DNA from: Profundibacter sp033851955
Lineage (GTDB): Bacteria; Pseudomonadota; Alphaproteobacteria; Rhodobacterales; Rhodobacteraceae
Reading direction: 5' to 3'
Assembly: GCA_033851955.1 (NCBI GenBank)
Contig: JAWSVK010000009.1
Span: forward strand, 1-64,000
Length of the DNA stretch: 64,000 nucleotides
Shown: positions 35,009 through 43,705 of the stretch, piece by piece
How positions within the stretch are numbered: the stretch's first letter is position 1
Layout: each line of letters opens with the position of its first letter
Program-made: the position numbers and the translations under genes
Notes under the pieces: generated by a model
Seen by the model: only the letters and a program-made list of their open reading frames with translations
The model's database searches: none
What the model was told of the DNA's origin: nothing

Positions 35009-36085
35009 CTATGATGGAAGTATTGCGCAGTCAGCTACATTTAAAGCGACAGAAATTTCGGCGCCAACGGAAAACGGGCTGCCATCGATCATATTCAGAG
35101 CTTGAAACTGTTCTTCTCCGACGCGGACGAAATACCGAGCGATTTGTCCCTGATAATCGACCGCCTCAATGACACCAGGTGCGTTCACTGTGTTGGCGCT
35201 GTCGATTTTGTCAGCGGTCAGGCGTAGCTTTTCGGCCCGCACCATCAGCTTGCAAGTGGTCGCATCACCGATGCGTTCCGCATTCGCCAGCGGCACTGGA
35301 ATTTTGCCAAAATGCGGGGTGTCCAGAACCACGGATTGGGCGTCCTTGCCGATGACCTTGGCGGGCAGAACGTTCGATGCCCCAAGGAAGCTCGCGACAA
35401 ATTCGCTGGCGGGACTGTTGTAAACTTCTTCGGGCGCGCCGATTTGCTCGACCCGGCCTGCACTCATGACAATGATTTTGTCTGACATCGCCAAGGCTTC
35501 TGATTGGTCATGGGTGACGAAAATCGAGGTCACACCGATGCGGTGTTGAATAGCCTTTAACTCGACTCGCATGTCTTCGCGAAGGTTCGCGTCCAGGGCT
35601 GAAAGCGGCTCATCCAGCAACAGAACATCGGGTTCAATCACAATGGCGCGGGCCAACGCGATCCGTTGTTGTTGGCCGCCAGACAGCATGGTGGGGTAAC
35701 GGTCCTCGACACCAGGCAGACGCACGATATCCAGTGCTTCTTTGACTTTGATCGCCATGTCGGACTTCGACACGTTGCGATATTTCAGACCAAACGCAAT
35801 GTTTTGACCAATGGTGCGATGCGGAAACAGCGCGTAATTTTGAAACACCAAGCCCAAGTTTCGCTTGTGGATCGGCACATCGTTTACGCGTTTTCCAGCG
35901 ATCATAATGTCACCGCTTGTGGGTGTTTCCAGTCCTGAAATCATCCTGAGCAGGGTTGTTTTTCCGCAGCCAGATGGGCCCAACAACGTCGTGAATGAGC
36001 CCTCTTCAAACGTGATGTCGGCGTTTTGGACAGCCTGAACCGCGCCATATGATTTCTTGATACTGTTGAGTTCAACGCGTGCCAT
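35009..36085 (-). CDS. ABC transporter ATP-binding protein (PotA-like)
   Basis: The 358-residue ATPase has Walker A GPSGCGKTT (36-44), signature MLSGGQQQRIALARA, Walker B VLLLDEPLSALDANLRED and a C-terminal TOBE-type domain (about 275-355). It belongs to the spermidine/putrescine/iron-type group. The ATG at 36085 was chosen because it begins with the family-like MARVELNSIKKSYG; the frame is open to 36145. Confidence 0.9.
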   Translation of the reverse strand: MARVELNSIKKSYGAVQAVQNADITFEEGSFTTLLGPSGCGKTTLLRMISGLETPTSGDIMIAGKRVNDVPIHKRNLGLVFQNYALFPHRTIGQNIAFGLKYRNVSKSDMAIKVKEALDIVRLPGVEDRYPTMLSGGQQQRIALARAIVIEPDVLLLDEPLSALDANLREDMRVELKAIQHRIGVTSIFVTHDQSEALAMSDKIIVMSAGRVEQIGAPEEVYNSPASEFVASFLGASNVLPAKVIGKDAQSVVLDTPHFGKIPVPLANAERIGDATTCKLMVRAEKLRLTADKIDSANTVNAPGVIEAVDYQGQIARYFVRVGEEQFQALNMIDGSPFSVGAEISVALNVADCAILPS

Positions 36086-36164
36086 ATGCAGTCGCCCTTT
36101 GTCAAAATTGCCGAATAACGGGGCGGGCCGCAAAGAGCGCCCCACCCCAAATTAGACCAAAAGG

Positions 36165-37331
36165 TCAACCGCCTTTCGAGACGCGGTTCCACATTTTGGT
36201 TTGAGCTTTTTCGTGTGGATTCCACTTGCTTGGATCACGGAACACCAGATCCTTGAGTGTGCCCGTCGCATCAAACGCAGGCAACGCCTGAATTTCGGCA
36301 GACATTTCCACCTTGGTCGGATCGAGCGAGGATGGATATTTCTGACCCGCCGCAACAGCCAAAGCGGTGGCTGGTTCCAGCATGAAGTTTAGCAACTCTT
36401 CGGCTTCGGCCATGGGTGAGCCTTTGAGCACGAACATGCTTTCCATCCACGCCAAACCACCTGGAGGGTCCATATAAGCAATCGGGTGACCTTGGGCCTG
36501 CAGGGCCGCGACCCGCCCGGACCATGCTTCTGTCACATAGATTTCTTCTTTGGCCAAAAGGTCCATCAACTCGGCCCCAGAACTCCAGTATTTCAGCACC
36601 AGATCGCGGTGTTCGCGGGCCTTATCCCAGATCGCATCCCAGTCTTGGATGTCGTTCGGGTTTTGACCTGATTGCAGCGCACCGTACCATGCGCGGTTGG
36701 CCCAATCACCGCCCCAGCCGCCAATTTTACCTTTCAGCTCTTTCTTCAGCAGTAGATCAGCTCCCAGTGCCATGGCTTCTTCTTTGGTGACATATTTGGT
36801 GTTATAGGCGATGCCCGTAGTGCCATAGTCGTAGGGTACCGCGGACAGGCTGTCAGGTGTGACAGCGCGGAACGGATCAATGATCGCGGTCATCACATTT
36901 TTGATGTTCGGGATGTTGGCCTCGTTCAAGGACACGCCATAACCGTTTTCGATCCAACGCTGATACCAGCTGACACCGGACGAGTGCAGGATGTTGTGAC
37001 CGTCCGTGTTGCCAGCAGCTTTGATTTTGGTCAGAACTTCGTTTTCGCCGCCGAACGTAGCGTCGACCACTTTGTTGCCGGTCGCGGCTTCAAAAGGAGC
37101 AAAGGCGTGCTCGCGCAGCGCTTCGCTGACGACCCCGCCCCAGCCTTCAAAGTTTAGCGTGGCGCCGTCGGCCCGTGCTTGGCTGGCCATGCCAGTCATG
37201 ATACCGCCCGACAGGCCCGCTGTGATGCCAGCGCTGCCCAAAAGGCTCATAAAGGAACGGCGGCTGATATCGCCGTTGCCCATTCTTTCGGCCAGTCGTT
37301 CATAGCGTGTGGTGCTATCGATTTTTTTCAT
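36165..37331 (-). CDS. ABC transporter substrate-binding protein (PotD-like), Tat-exported
   Basis: The 388-residue binding protein has a twin-arginine signal (SRRSFMSLLGSAGITAGLSG near residues 23-42) before ARADGATLNFEGWGG. The body has the polyamine-binding-protein pattern VVDATFGGENEVLTKIKA, SAVPYDYGTTGIAYNTKYV and a late GLAWMESMFVLKG. Tat export indicates folding before secretion. It should deliver a cationic amine-like compound to the permeases that precede it in the operon. Confidence 0.9.
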   Translation of the reverse strand: MKKIDSTTRYERLAERMGNGDISRRSFMSLLGSAGITAGLSGGIMTGMASQARADGATLNFEGWGGVVSEALREHAFAPFEAATGNKVVDATFGGENEVLTKIKAAGNTDGHNILHSSGVSWYQRWIENGYGVSLNEANIPNIKNVMTAIIDPFRAVTPDSLSAVPYDYGTTGIAYNTKYVTKEEAMALGADLLLKKELKGKIGGWGGDWANRAWYGALQSGQNPNDIQDWDAIWDKAREHRDLVLKYWSSGAELMDLLAKEEIYVTEAWSGRVAALQAQGHPIAYMDPPGGLAWMESMFVLKGSPMAEAEELLNFMLEPATALAVAAGQKYPSSLDPTKVEMSAEIQALPAFDATGTLKDLVFRDPSKWNPHEKAQTKMWNRVSKGG

Positions 37332-37358
37332 TTGTAGTCTCCCTGGTTGGTTGTTGTA

Positions 37359-38144
37359 TTAGACTTTTTTGCGTGAAAAATAGCGTGCAAGGCCACCGGC
37401 CAAAACGGGCACGCCAACGGTTATGACGATCATGACAAACCCCAATGCATTGATCTCGGGGCTGACAGAATTACGTAGCATCCCAAATATTTGCGTTGGC
37501 ACGGTTTCCATGCCCGAGGGGCGCCAAAAGATCGTGGCGGTGATATTGTCGAACGATATGGTGAAGGCAAACAGCGCGCCTGCGAATACGGCAGGCATCA
37601 GCAAAGGCAGCGTAACCTCAAAAAATGTCTGTACGGGGCTGGCCCCCAATGAGCGCGCGGCCTCTTCGTATTCCTTTTTGATCCCTGTCAGGCGAGCCTG
37701 AACCACCAAAACTACAAACGGCAGCGCGATGATGGAATGGCCAACCAACAGCAGTAAAAACGAGCGCGGCATCGACAGCCACCGCAAGAAGATCAACACA
37801 CCAACTGCCAGCACTGTTTCAGGCACTAATACGGGCGAAATCAGGATTGTGGTGATGAAATTCTTACCGCGAAACTGATATCGCACCAACGCAAGTGACG
37901 CGAGAATGCCGATGGTGGTTGAAATCACAGCCGTCAACGCGCCCAGCAACATCGAGGTCTGAAAGGCGCGCACAATGGCCTCATTTTCCCAAAGCTTGAC
38001 GAACCAGCGCAGGCTGAAACCCTCTATCGGAAAACCGCCAAATTGCGAACTGTTAAATGCCAGCAGCAGCACCGCGACAATCGGCGCGAACATAAAGAAA
38101 TAGACCAAGGCGGTGTAAAGTTTCAGGAAATTCCAGACACGCAT
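37359..38144 (-). CDS. ABC transporter permease (PotC-like)
   Basis: The 261-residue protein has six hydrophobic segments and the cytoplasmic EAA loop EEAARSLGASPVQTFFEVTLPLLMP (EEAARSLGASPVQTF). ATG 38144 is preferred to GTG 38153 because AAGGGG precedes it. It is the second permease of the importer. Confidence 0.88.
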   Translation of the reverse strand: MRVWNFLKLYTALVYFFMFAPIVAVLLLAFNSSQFGGFPIEGFSLRWFVKLWENEAIVRAFQTSMLLGALTAVISTTIGILASLALVRYQFRGKNFITTILISPVLVPETVLAVGVLIFLRWLSMPRSFLLLLVGHSIIALPFVVLVVQARLTGIKKEYEEAARSLGASPVQTFFEVTLPLLMPAVFAGALFAFTISFDNITATIFWRPSGMETVPTQIFGMLRNSVSPEINALGFVMIVITVGVPVLAGGLARYFSRKKV

Positions 38145-38156
38145 AATTCCCACCCC

Positions 38157-39029
38157 TTATTGACTAAATGCTTTGGTCAACTGGTTCATGCCCATCAGGC
38201 GACTGTAAAGCGTCACCACCAGACCCAGCAAAACAAGGAGCGTGAAGGAAAGCGTGGCCCCCATTGGCCAATTCAGCTCAACCACAACGGCGTCATAAAT
38301 CAGATTGCCATATAGGAAATCGCTGGGCCCGCCCAAGATCAGAGGGGTGACATAGCTGCCGCCCGTCAGAACGAACACCAGCAAACAACCAGCGGCCAAT
38401 CCGGGAAGCGATAGCGGCAGGGTGACCTCGCGATAGGCCTGCCAAGGGGTCGCCCCAAGGGTGCGCGCGGCGGGCTCCAGGTTTTGGTCAATCCCCTCTA
38501 GGCTGACGTAAATATTCAGGATCATGTAGGGCAGGAACACATGGATAAAACCAACAATGACGGCGAATTCATTGTACATCATTTTGATCGGTTCATCCGT
38601 CACGCCGAGCCACATCAGAATTCCATTGATGACGCCTTGATTGCCCATAATGTGAATCCAGCTCAGGGTACGGATGATGAAACTGACCCAGAACGGTAGG
38701 ATTAACAAAAGCAACAACAGCCATTTGTGCCGGAACTTTGTCATGGCGATAAAGTAGGCGGGTATGTAACCCAAAACCGCCGCCAGAACTGTCACGATCA
38801 CCGACAGGCGCAATGTTTTCCAGATCGCGGTGCGGTAATAACCGTCGGTAAGCAGTTCTTGCCAATTACCAAACTGAAACGCCACCCGATCAACGGCCAG
38901 ATCGACATTTTCATAAAACGAGTAGACCAGAATAAAAGACATCGGCACCACAACGAGTGCAAAGATGGCCAGCAAGGATGGGGTCAGCAGATACCATGGG
39001 CGGGCATCGAATGCCTTTGTTTCCGCCAT
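38157..39029 (-). CDS. ABC transporter permease (PotB-like)
   Basis: The 290-residue protein has an N-terminal membrane helix, a large external loop and five further helices, with the EAA loop EPAARTLGATPWQAYREVTLP. It is the first gene of the long minus-strand operon and is divergent from a LysR gene 109 bases away. Confidence 0.88.
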   Translation of the reverse strand: MAETKAFDARPWYLLTPSLLAIFALVVVPMSFILVYSFYENVDLAVDRVAFQFGNWQELLTDGYYRTAIWKTLRLSVIVTVLAAVLGYIPAYFIAMTKFRHKWLLLLLLILPFWVSFIIRTLSWIHIMGNQGVINGILMWLGVTDEPIKMMYNEFAVIVGFIHVFLPYMILNIYVSLEGIDQNLEPAARTLGATPWQAYREVTLPLSLPGLAAGCLLVFVLTGGSYVTPLILGGPSDFLYGNLIYDAVVVELNWPMGATLSFTLLVLLGLVVTLYSRLMGMNQLTKAFSQ

Positions 39030-39138
39030 TTAGATTCCCCCAGTTCAGGAACCTCAATGATTCCAGTTGCGGAAAGATTTGCATGCCCAAGCAAATTGGC
39101 CTAATCAATAATGGCAATAAATAACATTAGTGAAATTA

Positions 39139-40098
39139 ATGCCTGAAACATATGAGAACCGATTTGCCAACTCGCTTGATTGGAATTTGCTGCGCACTTT
39201 TACGGTGATTGCCGAGGAGGGCAGCATCACCCACGCGGCCAACCGATTGTTGCGCGGGCAGCCTGCTGTTAGCCTGGCCTTAAAGCGGCTGGAGGAGAGT
39301 TTGGGTTGCCGGTTGATCGAGCGTGGGCACGGTGATTTTCGACTGACGGCCGCGGGCAAAGGTCTGTATCGCGAATGCGTTGATCTATACGGCGGTGTGG
39401 CCCGCCTGCAGGATATCACCAATCAGTCAGCAGGCAACATTTCTGGTGAGGTGGTGATCCATCTGGCGAGCCATGTGGTTACCCCGCTGCTGGATGAGCT
39501 GTTGTTTGATACCTACACAGCGCACCCGGACATAACCTATTCGATCAAAACTTCGACAAGCGCTGTGGTTACCCAAAGTGTTCAGGAAAAGAATGTGAGC
39601 TTTGGGGTTTGCCTTGTGAACAGGCGGCTGCCTGATCTGGATTACAAGATTATTTACCGCGAATATTTCGGCCTGTTCTGTGGCCCGCGCCACCCATTGT
39701 TCGGCCGCAAAGATCTAAAGATTAATGATCTAAGGGGGATGGATGCGGTATCGTTTGGGACGGATGATTTGAACGATGCGCTGCGGCCTGTTGCCTTGTT
39801 GCGCCGGCAATACGAATTGGATCAAAGAATCATCGGAAAATCCAGTCAGCTGGAGGAAGTGCGTCGGATGATTGTCTGCGGTCTTGGGATTGGACCATTG
39901 CCAGTGCATGTGGTGAAACGGGATGTGGCCGACGGCCTGCTTTGGCGGTTGCCGCCCTATAAAAACCCCCCAGCGGTTGACATCTATCTGGTCACGAACC
40001 CCAAAAAAAGGCTGAACCGTGCCGAAGCTTTGGCCCTGCAAAATCTTACGGACAGCATTGCCAAAACACCATTAGAGAAGCGCACATACAAAGGTTAA
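39139..40098 (+). CDS. LysR-family transcriptional regulator
   Basis: The 319-residue protein has the N-terminal LysR helix-turn-helix (about residues 13-72: LLRTFTVIAEEGSITHAANR, then GQPAVSLALKRLEESLG) and a periplasmic-binding-like effector domain. ATG 39139 and GTG 39130 are both possible; no ribosome-binding site stands out. Its divergent position suggests it controls the amine-type import and catabolic operon at 27.8-39.0 kb. Confidence 0.88.
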   Translation: MPETYENRFANSLDWNLLRTFTVIAEEGSITHAANRLLRGQPAVSLALKRLEESLGCRLIERGHGDFRLTAAGKGLYRECVDLYGGVARLQDITNQSAGNISGEVVIHLASHVVTPLLDELLFDTYTAHPDITYSIKTSTSAVVTQSVQEKNVSFGVCLVNRRLPDLDYKIIYREYFGLFCGPRHPLFGRKDLKINDLRGMDAVSFGTDDLNDALRPVALLRRQYELDQRIIGKSSQLEEVRRMIVCGLGIGPLPVHVVKRDVADGLLWRLPPYKNPPAVDIYLVTNPKKRLNRAEALALQNLTDSIAKTPLEKRTYKG

Positions 40099-40162
40099 AG
40101 CGTGCGGGATGCGTCGCCGATCTTGATATGAGAACAAATTGCGGGCAGACGTCCTCAAGAGT

Positions 40163-40190
40163 TTGACATCTCGTTCGCGGCTCTCATAAT
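40163..40190 (+). promoter_or_regulatory. Sigma-70-like promoter distal to dctP
   Basis: TTGACA at 40163-40168 and CATAAT at 40185-40190 are spaced by 16 bases. It lies 208 bases before the dctP ATG, so it would give a long leader or a small RNA. The operator-associated TATAAT at 40346-40351 is a more likely main promoter of dctP. Confidence 0.35.
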
Positions 40191-40311
40191 GTGGTCATAT
40201 CAGGAAAAATGCCCGAACTCCAGTGAGGTCGCGCTGGGGTAGGCGGGCAGCTATCAATCATTCCAATAGCCGAAACCATCAGGAAAAAATGGCACTGGGG
40301 TGAAAATGTCT

Positions 40312-40325
40312 TGCAGTATTATGCA
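40312..40325. promoter_or_regulatory. BoxR-type operator, TRAP promoter, upstream copy
   Basis: TGCAGTATTATGCA matches the window consensus TGCATTATAATGCA at 12 of 14 positions and has both TGCA arms. The downstream copy starts exactly 29 bases later. Confidence 0.55.
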
Positions 40326-40340
40326 TGTGATGTAGTAATG

Positions 40341-40354
40341 GGCATTATAATGCA
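40341..40354. promoter_or_regulatory. BoxR-type operator, TRAP promoter, downstream copy
   Basis: GGCATTATAATGCA matches the consensus at 13 of 14 positions; its inner 12 bases form a perfect palindrome. The core TATAAT (40346-40351) is a consensus -10 element 46 bases before the dctP start, so a bound protein would cover the promoter. Confidence 0.65.
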
Positions 40355-40397
40355 TGTTTTGAAGATGATGTGTATGCAATTCTAAGGGAGGAATAAG

Positions 40398-41453
40398 ATG
40401 TTTAAAAGAAGAGGACTGTTTAGCTTTGTTGGCGGTGCAGCGATTGCTGCAATGGCCACAGGTTTTGGGGCGACGACAGCGTCAGCCCAAGAAGTGACTT
40501 TGAAATTGGAGCATTTCTTGCCAGCGCAAGCGAATGTGCCGAAAAAAATTCTAGATGTTTGGGCGGACAAGGTTGAAGCCGATTCAGAAGGTCGGATCAA
40601 AGTTGAGCGCTATGCGACAATGTCGCTCGGCGGCTCGCCACCCGAATTGTACGACCAAGTCGCTGACGGCGTGATCGATATCGGTTGGACGGTTGTTGGC
40701 TATACGCCGGGCCGTTTCCCATCAACAGAAGTGTTTGAATTGCCGTTCATGGTGACAGACGCACGCGCTGCATCTTACGCCTATTGGAAGATGTTCGAAA
40801 GCGGCATGAAAGACACCCAATTCAAAGACACCCACATGTTGGGCACTTGGGTCCACGGCCCTGGTGTGTTCCACACGTCTGATCCGGTGAATTCACCTGC
40901 TGACCTTGAAGGTATGAAAATCCGCGGTGGTTCGCGTCTTGTGAACCAACTGTTAGAAGCGGTTGGCGCGACGCCGGTTGGCATGCCCGTTCCGGCTGTG
41001 TCCGAAGGTCTGTCAAAAGGCGTGATCGACGGAACCACAATCCCTTGGGAAGTGACCGCAGCATTGAAGGTTCCAGAGCTGGTGCAAAATCACACTGAAT
41101 TTGAAGGCCCAGCATTGTACACGCTGACCTTTGTTCTGGCGATGAACAACGATTCATACAACAATCTGCCAGACGATCTGAAAGCTGTGATCGACCAAAA
41201 CTCTGGTCTCGACTTCTCGGTCTTTGCCGGTGGCACACAAGCAGATTCGGACGGCCCTTCGCGTGAAATCGCTGTTGATTTGGGCAACAACATCATCACC
41301 ATTGATGCGGCCACAGCGGCGGCTGAATGGGGTCCAGTTGTTGCGCCAATTTACCAGACTTGGATTGACGACGTGGCGACCAAAGGTCTCGACGGTCAAG
41401 CGCTGATCGACGAAGCCAAAGCATTGATGGCAGAATACACAGCAATGCAATAG
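40398..41453 (+). CDS. TRAP transporter solute-binding protein DctP
   Basis: The 351-residue periplasmic binding protein has a signal peptide ending TTASAQ (cleavage near residue 30) and the DctP-type features GGSPPELYDQVADGVIDIGW and the carboxylate-binding Arg region LEGMKIRGGSRLVNQLLEA. AAGGGAGGAATAAG precedes the ATG. TRAP proteins bind organic acids. The shared palindromic operator with the box genes predicts benzoate or a related aromatic acid. Confidence 0.92.
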   Translation: MFKRRGLFSFVGGAAIAAMATGFGATTASAQEVTLKLEHFLPAQANVPKKILDVWADKVEADSEGRIKVERYATMSLGGSPPELYDQVADGVIDIGWTVVGYTPGRFPSTEVFELPFMVTDARAASYAYWKMFESGMKDTQFKDTHMLGTWVHGPGVFHTSDPVNSPADLEGMKIRGGSRLVNQLLEAVGATPVGMPVPAVSEGLSKGVIDGTTIPWEVTAALKVPELVQNHTEFEGPALYTLTFVLAMNNDSYNNLPDDLKAVIDQNSGLDFSVFAGGTQADSDGPSREIAVDLGNNIITIDAATAAAEWGPVVAPIYQTWIDDVATKGLDGQALIDEAKALMAEYTAMQ

Positions 41454-41542
41454 GCTACCAGAAGACATGAATTGGGCTGCGGCGGGGTAAACCTGCCGCA
41501 GCCTTCTTCTACGCAGCGATTTTTCCGGGGAGGAAAAGAGGG

Positions 41543-42127
41543 ATGCATAGTTTCTTTCTTAGGTTATCACGCGTGATGGCCTATCTGGGCGGGTTGATGT
41601 TGGCGGCTTTGATTGTTCTAACCTGCACGTCGATCATCGGACGCGAGTTGAACAGTGTATTCCATTACATGGCCAAAAACGACATATTGCCCATAGTTGG
41701 GCGTTACTTTCTTGATCTAGGCGTCGGGCCTGTGAATGGCGATTTTGAGCTGATCGAGGCTGGCGTTGCCTTCGCCATTTTTGCCTTTTTGCCCCTGTGC
41801 CAAATCACCGGCGGCCACGCGACGGTCGATGTGTTTACATCAAACCTGTCCCCAAAAGTGAACCGTGTGTTGCGGATGCTGTCCGAGCTGGCGTTTGCAT
41901 TTGTGTTGGTGCTGATCGCGGTCCAACTGCTAAGCGGGATGCAAAGCAAAATCCGGTCGGGCACGACCACGTATTTAATCGAATTTCCTCTATGGTGGGC
42001 CTATGCGCTCAGCCTTGTCGGCGCAACAACTGCTGCCGTTGTGGGGGTTTACATGGCCATTATCCGCGTTGGCGAAGTGGTGACGGGTCAGTCAATGATC
42101 CCCTCTGAAGTGGGTGCAGAACATTGA
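41543..42127 (+). CDS. TRAP transporter small permease DctQ
   Basis: The 194-residue membrane protein has four hydrophobic helices and the typical DctQ closing segment LIEFPLWWAYALSLVGA. An insertion around residues 40-70 (NSVFHYMAKNDILPIVGRYF) makes it longer than classic DctQ, as in several TRAP subfamilies. A GGGGAGG site precedes the ATG. Its TGA overlaps the next start. Confidence 0.88.
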   Translation: MHSFFLRLSRVMAYLGGLMLAALIVLTCTSIIGRELNSVFHYMAKNDILPIVGRYFLDLGVGPVNGDFELIEAGVAFAIFAFLPLCQITGGHATVDVFTSNLSPKVNRVLRMLSELAFAFVLVLIAVQLLSGMQSKIRSGTTTYLIEFPLWWAYALSLVGATTAAVVGVYMAIIRVGEVVTGQSMIPSEVGAEH

Positions 42128-43623
42128 GCGATATAGCAATTGGTATTTGGTCCTTTCCGGCCCTGATGATGCTCATCTTTTTGCGGGTTCCGATTGGGCT
42201 CTCAATGTTTTTGGCGGGGCTTGTGGGGTTGATTTTCGTCACTGGTGAAACCACGATCCCCTTCGCGCGACTGAAATCCGAAGTGTTCACAACCTTTTCC
42301 AGCTATTCGCTCACAATTGTGCCGCTGTTCCTGCTGATGGGGCATTTCGCAACGCTGGGCGGCATGTCACAGGCGTTGTTTAAGGCCGCCGAAAGCTTCT
42401 TGGGTCACCGAAAAGGTGGCGTCGCTATGGCGTCTATCGGTGCTTGTGCTGGCTTTGGCGCGATCTGCGGATCATCCCTAGCAACCGCGGCGACAATGAG
42501 CCGCGTGGCCCTGCCCGAAATGAAAAAATACGGCTACGCTGGTGGGTTCTCTACCGCGACGCTGGCCGCAGGCGGCACTTTGGGCATCTTGATCCCGCCC
42601 TCTGTGGTGTTGGTGATCTACGCGATCCTGACTGAACAAAACATCGCAAAATTGTTCCTAGCTGCCTTCATTCCTGGCATTTTGGCGGCGCTTGGTTATG
42701 TGATCGTGATCTCGATCTACGTCCGCCTCTATCCTGAATCGGCAGGGGTCCGTGAGCGGGTGCCGTATAGCGAACGGATGCGCGCGCTGGTTGATGTTTG
42801 GCCGGTGCTGGTGGTTTTCATAGCGGTTGTTGGCGGCATCTATGGCGGGATTTTCACCCCCACCGAGGGCGCAGCAGTTGGTGCATTTGGCACCGGTTTG
42901 ATCGCTCTGCTAAACGGCGGCTTACACAAAGACACACTGGCCGAAAGCTTCTACGTCACCGCGCGCTCCACAGCGATGATCTTTTTCATTGTGCTGGGCG
43001 CCGCATTCTATAACGGCTTTTTGGCGCTGACGCAGGTGCCGCAAGAAATTGCAGAGTTCGTGGTGTCGCAAGGATTTAGCCCTTGGCTGGTGCTGATATT
43101 CGTGTTGATCTTTTATCTGATCCTCGGCTGTTTGATGGACAGCCTGTCGATGATCTTGCTGACGATCCCAATCTTTTGGCCAGTAATGCAGGGCCTTGAT
43201 TTTGGCATGGTCACAATGGAAATGGTTCAAGCAGACCGTGCGATGGATGTGTTGAGCGCCGGCATCCCCGAGGGCATGGGGCAAGACATGCTTGCCTCGA
43301 TCAAAGGGGCGATCGCCGATGGTGCGCAGCTGACCAAAGACCAGATGAAATCACTTGGCATTCGTGTGTCCGAGGGCATGGTCAACCGTATCGAAACCGA
43401 ACAGGTTGCGATCTGGTTTGGCATCCTTGTGTTGATCGTGGTCGAGGTCGGGTTGATTACGCCTCCAGTGGGTATGAACCTGTTCATCATCAACGCGATG
43501 GACCGTTCAACCCCGATTGTCGAAACCTACAAAGCGGTGATGTTTTTTGTCGCCTCTGACTTGGTCCGCGTCGTCATATTGCTGGCGTTCCCAGCGATCA
43601 CGCTGTTCTTGGTCGGTTACTGA
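42124..43623 (+). CDS. TRAP transporter large permease DctM
   Basis: The 499-residue protein has about a dozen membrane helices, with DctM signatures GFGAICGSSLATAATMSRVALPEM (GAICGSSLATAATMSRVAL), GGTLGILIPPSVVLVIYA and LITPPVGMNLFIINAM. The start is a TTG at 42124 that overlaps the dctQ stop (TTGA). It carries an extra cytoplasmic-like insert (about residues 370-430) rich in charged residues, seen in the longer DctM subgroup. Confidence 0.92.
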   Translation: MSDIAIGIWSFPALMMLIFLRVPIGLSMFLAGLVGLIFVTGETTIPFARLKSEVFTTFSSYSLTIVPLFLLMGHFATLGGMSQALFKAAESFLGHRKGGVAMASIGACAGFGAICGSSLATAATMSRVALPEMKKYGYAGGFSTATLAAGGTLGILIPPSVVLVIYAILTEQNIAKLFLAAFIPGILAALGYVIVISIYVRLYPESAGVRERVPYSERMRALVDVWPVLVVFIAVVGGIYGGIFTPTEGAAVGAFGTGLIALLNGGLHKDTLAESFYVTARSTAMIFFIVLGAAFYNGFLALTQVPQEIAEFVVSQGFSPWLVLIFVLIFYLILGCLMDSLSMILLTIPIFWPVMQGLDFGMVTMEMVQADRAMDVLSAGIPEGMGQDMLASIKGAIADGAQLTKDQMKSLGIRVSEGMVNRIETEQVAIWFGILVLIVVEVGLITPPVGMNLFIINAMDRSTPIVETYKAVMFFVASDLVRVVILLAFPAITLFLVGY

Positions 43624-43643
43624 CCCAGCTATTCCAAATACCA

Positions 43644-43681
43644 AAAAGGCCCGCGACTTGCTCAAAAATTGCGGGCCTTTT
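43644..43681. terminator. Bidirectional intrinsic terminator
   Basis: AAAAGGCCCGC (43644-43654) pairs perfectly with GCGGGCCTTTT (43671-43681) around a 16-base loop. The T-run on the right serves the TRAP operon, and the A-run on the left serves as a T-run for pcaF on the minus strand. Confidence 0.8.
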
Positions 43682-43705
43682 ACGTCTGATTAGGGGCTAT
43701 TGCGC

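Larger units (their letters stand above)
40099..40397. other. Non-coding region before the TRAP operon
   Basis: The 299 bases carry no gene. They contain a good sigma-70-type promoter near the start and two copies of the BoxR-type palindrome near the end, listed separately. Confidence 0.6.
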
